From assembly GCA_021234155.1 (NCBI GenBank), contig JAJEKV010000085.1:560001-624000 (forward strand): a stretch of 64,000 bases of DNA. The letters run 5' to 3'. Source of the DNA: Isoetes taiwanensis (taxonomy: Eukaryota > Streptophyta > Lycopodiopsida > Isoetales > Isoetaceae). Positions 60,240 through 64,000 of this stretch are shown in pieces (the stretch's first letter is position 1; each line of letters opens with the position of its first letter). The notes beneath the pieces were generated by a model. That model had not been told where the DNA came from. It made no database searches and was given only the letters and a program-made list of their open reading frames with translations. The position numbers and the translations under genes are program-made.

Positions 60240-61560
60240 CAACTAAAAGCTTTGTGCTCGAGCTTTCAGAGGATTTGCTGAGCTTTTTGAGGGTTTACTG
60301 AAGCTTTTTGCTGAGGATTTGCTAAAGCTCTCAAAGCTTGCTCAAGATTTCTTTTCTTGATGCCATAGCATTGGATCAGCCTCAAATCCAGAGCGCACTG
60401 GATCAAACCTACTATACATACGACCAATCTGCAAACATCAAGGAAACTTGGTTTCTATTCTAGTTTATCATCCAATGAATGATTGCCATATGGCAACCAT
60501 TCTATCCAAGAACCACTCTCAGATGACATGTTGCAACCAGTTACATAGTAAATTATACACTTAAATTAGTCCTTAAATTTACACACCTAAATCATTATAT
60601 CACACACCTGTTTCAGTCTCTAAATGATTATATCACATATCTGTTACAAAACTGTATTAAATCAACAACTATAATAAGCCATAAAATGTATTAAGCCATC
60701 AATTGTATTGCTATAAATTGTATTAAGCCACAACTTCATCACTTGTATTAAGAAAGATGCATTGCTATTGTTTACACTTTGTAAGTGGGCTGGTGAATTA
60801 CTTGCCCAACAAACCAACAAAGTTCCCCAACCAGACAAATCAAGAAAAAATTCACCATCAATAAGTCTCCCAACTACATTGCGAAATATATAATCAGATT
60901 CTACAATATCAAGATTAGAACACATCATAACAATGAAATCAATGCAAATACTAAATCAAATATTACCATTTCAATTATTTCTTGGATTGATATTGATAGT
61001 AAAAGAACAATCGTATAAACAGTTTTGCTACGTTTTCCTGCCTCCATGCACATCTTTTCCAAGACATCAGGATCATGCTAGATTGTTTCATTTATTAGTT
61101 TATCGTAACGATCACCCGTTTGACTTTCTATCTCTTCCATCATTTGCTTACCTTCACAAACATTATCTACTAAAAGTAAACGACCAAATTATTATATCAA
61201 AAACTCGATCTACTAAATTAAACTAACAAATAACTATTTGTGCCTGTTCTTTGAAGAGTATTGATGCCAATGCCAACAAACTTGGACCAGCAATCATACA
61301 ACTGCTACGATTAGTGGTAGGATTTTGTACTAAAATAATCAAATTAGTAAGTCTATCATGAAAAACAATACCAATATATAAAAGCTTACTTATTTTAACA
61401 TTGTTAATAGCGCTTATAGCAATACGCTTTGGACCAAAGACTCACACAAAAATAGAAGGATTAATGACAAGATTTTGTATCGGTAGATAAAAGCATCTTC
61501 ATAGCGCATTGTACCTCCAAGCTATAATAGCTATGGCAACAATAACTTTGACATCCCCAC
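60240..61560. other. Stretch without a recognised gene
   Basis: Near 60,245-60,350 a few repeats of GCTTTTTGAGG / GATTTGCTGAGCTTT occur. The rest is A/T-rich with many stops in all frames. Confidence 0.4.
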
Positions 61561-61910
61561 TTTGGTCATAGATTTTATATGCATCTATACTCTTATGTCC
61601 TGTTATTTCCATGCCAACATCTTCTAGAACACCTGCAACCAAGTGATAGATAATGCCATACAAGACTTGTTATCATAATCAAAGATTTAATCCAAAGATT
61701 CATGGCCATTTGTTTAAGCCATTTCCACATTGTTCCTTCATAATGCAAGTGATTGGTGTTGTACCACACATGAGAGATATGCTTGCTATATTGTTGTGAG
61801 AACACATACCGCCACCAAACTCATTATCCACCTCATAGAGGGCTAAATGGCTCTCAAGAAATTCCCAAGTAAAAAGGACATCACTCTTTCTAAGCAAAAT
61901 TTTCATTATA
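61560..61910 (-). pseudogene. Unidentified coding-like exons
   Basis: I do not recognise the family. The minus strand reads VLFTWEFLESHLALYEVDNE and SHNNIASISLMCGTTPITC-like peptides at 61,880-61,730. After a possible acceptor (GTTGCAG|GTGTTC) at about 61,634 it reads VLEDVGMEITGHKSIDAYKI then YDQSGDVKVIVAIAIIAW, ending at a stop near 61,500. Amino acid composition and the acceptor suggest real former exons. Frames do not join cleanly. Confidence 0.35.
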
Positions 61911-62193
61911 TATGGACTTTCTCTAAGTCCATATACCTCCGAAATGATGGTGAATTTTTAGAATACTGCATTTTTTTTATTAGAACGATGCAAAATTTCG
62001 GGAATCGTGCAAGTAGGTGAGATGGCAGGCGTTGTGTCCATTGACATGGAAGAGTCATCCAAAGGCGATTATGGAAAAGCCGCCTTCATTATAGGAGGTG
62101 TTGCTAGTCAAAGCCGGGTGTTTGCCAATCTTCTCCTCCTAGATTCATATCCGACACTCGTAATGGTCTAACGAGGCACGATATGGATTCACA

Positions 62194-62640
62194 ATGACCG
62201 AAATGCAGTCCCATATTAGTGAGCCAATCTTAGCCCATGCGAATCAGTTGCAAGTGGAGGTGCAAAATGAGATAAACCAGAATGGAAGTGCCCAAGTCAC
62301 GAAGCTCCTCCATGGGGAAGGGTTGGCACAGGTAAACTCTGACAAAGATCAGCTTAGTAGGGTGGAGCCGAAGGCCTGCCTCATATCATTGAAACGCCAT
62401 ATTTACATGGCGAGGCAATCAAGAGGTGCTGAAAATGGATGACGTTTGGATGCACAACACATCCGCACCACTACTTAAGAAGCTTTATAAGAAGCAAAAA
62501 GGCAGGCGTGGAAGCTTTGGCAACCAAACACTACTCACTCTGTCCAAGACTTGGATGATTGGCTGGATCGGTATAGCCGAAGTTACATTGATGATTTCGA
62601 TCTGGGGGATCTTATTCAGGTTGGGCATTGACTGAAACTT
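62194..62640 (+). pseudogene. Unidentified coding-like fragment
   Basis: Open pieces at 62,194-62,442 (SEPILAHANQLQVEVQNEIN) and, in another frame, WQPNTTHSVQDLDDWLDRYS then RSYIDDFDLGDLIQVGH with a stop at about 62,634. The second looks like a genuine C-terminus with acidic and aromatic residues. No known family was recognised; a frameshift separates the parts. Confidence 0.3.
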
Positions 62641-64000
62641 CGGTCTCTAATATTATCTATTATCTATTATGTTTGTGTTGAATTAGCTGTGTCCAGGCGT
62701 GATGTTTTCTTGGTTTTATCATCAACATCTATGTACTTTTTTATATGAATAGAATGGTATCTGTCTATTTCCATAAAGGAGCATAACCTATAATTTCAAG
62801 AAATCAATTTCTTCTGTTGAAATTGGGCGCCCACCCAGTTTGCCCTGGGAATGGCCTCATCCAAGTTTCGTGGAGGCCTCCCGAGGAAATTGGGTGCCCG
62901 CCCAATTTCCTTGGAGTTCAAGGCCTGTGTTAACTGAGACTGTACTTTTTACTAATTTAATTTATTCAACTTAAAACTTTAGATCTTGTACAATACTATA
63001 ATTAATATCACGTATGAATGCTTACATCTTTAATAGCTGCATAATACAGTTATATCATATATACTCTTATGACATACATGATTCATAGATTATAGGCATT
63101 GATGATATTATCAATCTCATAAGCGTCGCACTCTGGAATCCAAACAATCTTGATAACAATACGGTATTTTCACGGGAATCTCTCTCTCGACCCTCTGTTA
63201 TACCATTCAGCCAGGGATCAAGGATGATACCTCTTAGCTTGCATGCATGTAAATCTTTGAATGTCATAGAACAAGTAATGGTGTCGAGATGTTCAGCAGG
63301 AGGAGGCAATTGCAACCTCTGAAGAACTCTAACAGACGCCGAGACATAGCAAATAAATGTCTTATGCCATCGAATGTACTTATACTTATACCCATAAAAT
63401 TATTGATGTCCACTGTAGCAACATTATTGGGTATATACAAGTATCATATGTAGTATGTATATCCAATAATTTCTATGTATATACCATCAATAATTTTGGT
63501 GGGTATAAATATACATCAAATTGCGGAGTCCATCAACATTGGCCTCCGTCTAGCTATGGCACATTCTGGTCCTGAACGTGATTCCATTACTTGCAAGACG
63601 AACCATGATGACCTCTGGCAGTGCCGCGAGCGAGGTATAGCGCTTGAAGACTGACTGACCACAGTTGTTATCAATCCTGCTCGCCATTATCCTGATCCCT
63701 TCGATGTTATCATCCATCTTATATGGAATAGAGAGCATCAGTTGTTCATGATCGAAAGGATCTCTGGGGCGCCTGGAAATGATGATTCAGAAGAGTGATA
63801 GTAGGTGTACTCTTGTTGTAATCTGGTTGTGTTAGTATCCAACAAGTACACACATGCTTTTGTAATACATAATTCTCTGAGATATCACCTTTGTCTTCTA
63901 TATTCCAAACTGAATGACTCTGGTTCAAATTGGGCGGCCGCCCAGTTTCCGTTCCAAAACCAAGCCAAACAATTATCATCTCCCTTCATGGTGCTAAAAT
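62640..64000. other. Stretch with three copies of a G/C-rich palindrome
   Basis: The motif AAATTGGGCGCCCACCCAGT, with TT added, occurs at 62,820-62,841. Variants lie at 62,887-62,908 and 63,927-63,948. No other gene or repeat was recognised. Confidence 0.6.

Overview
The window looks like nuclear DNA of a land plant. The one clearly intact gene is a plant-type ethanolamine kinase with 11 GT-AG exons. Around it lie decayed plant gene fragments (CslD, PPR, LRR kinase, chloroplast-type alpha/beta-hydrolase, 6-phosphogluconolactonase) and plant mobile elements (LINEs, Ty1-copia, Ty3-gypsy with chromodomain, a TRIM, MITEs). Low gene density, deep TE decay and a Sola-like transposase suggest a non-flowering plant such as a fern or gymnosperm; this is inference. 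No bacterial, organellar or CRISPR features were seen.

Layout. 0.9-1.4 kb: A/T-rich foldback repeat. 2-5.2 kb: broken LINE. 5.2-6.6 kb: homopyrimidine tract. 8.6-16 kb: graveyard of LRR, CslD, PPR and 6-PGL fragments with a foldback MITE. 21.8-30.6 kb: an 8.9 kb DNA transposon with perfect 24-bp terminal inverted repeats and an ATAT flank on each side. It holds a DDE transposase relic on the plus strand and, convergent on the minus strand, a Ulp1-like protease gene and an FCP1/SCP-like phosphatase exon. 30.65-35.4 kb: an alpha/beta-hydrolase pseudogene split by a young 5'-truncated LINE with a 406-bp direct duplication on both sides. 39.1-42.3 kb: ethanolamine kinase (minus). 43.5-46 kb: copia relic (minus). 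47.9-51.5 kb: gypsy relic (minus) holding a second MITE of the 9.5 kb family. 51.9-52.4 kb: complete TRIM with 5-bp target duplication. 52.9-54.05 kb: second FCP1-like pseudogene. 54.1-58 kb: chromodomain gypsy pol and 3' LTR. 59.06-59.38 kb: a 322-bp MITE whose termini match those of the 8.9 kb transposon. The remainder is mostly unassigned.

The most unusual system is the 8.9 kb transposon. It combines an SDG...GKGEHDG-type transposase, a C48 (Ulp1/SUMO protease-like) gene and a HAD phosphatase domain of the Asp-x-Asn class, and a short derivative lies 28 kb away. Its genes carry frameshifts, so this copy is probably dead, but the perfect termini make its boundaries clear. It ends one to three bases from the splice acceptor of a hydrolase exon. 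The hydrolase was apparently already broken before the LINE arrived, because both duplicated exon copies share the same frame problem.
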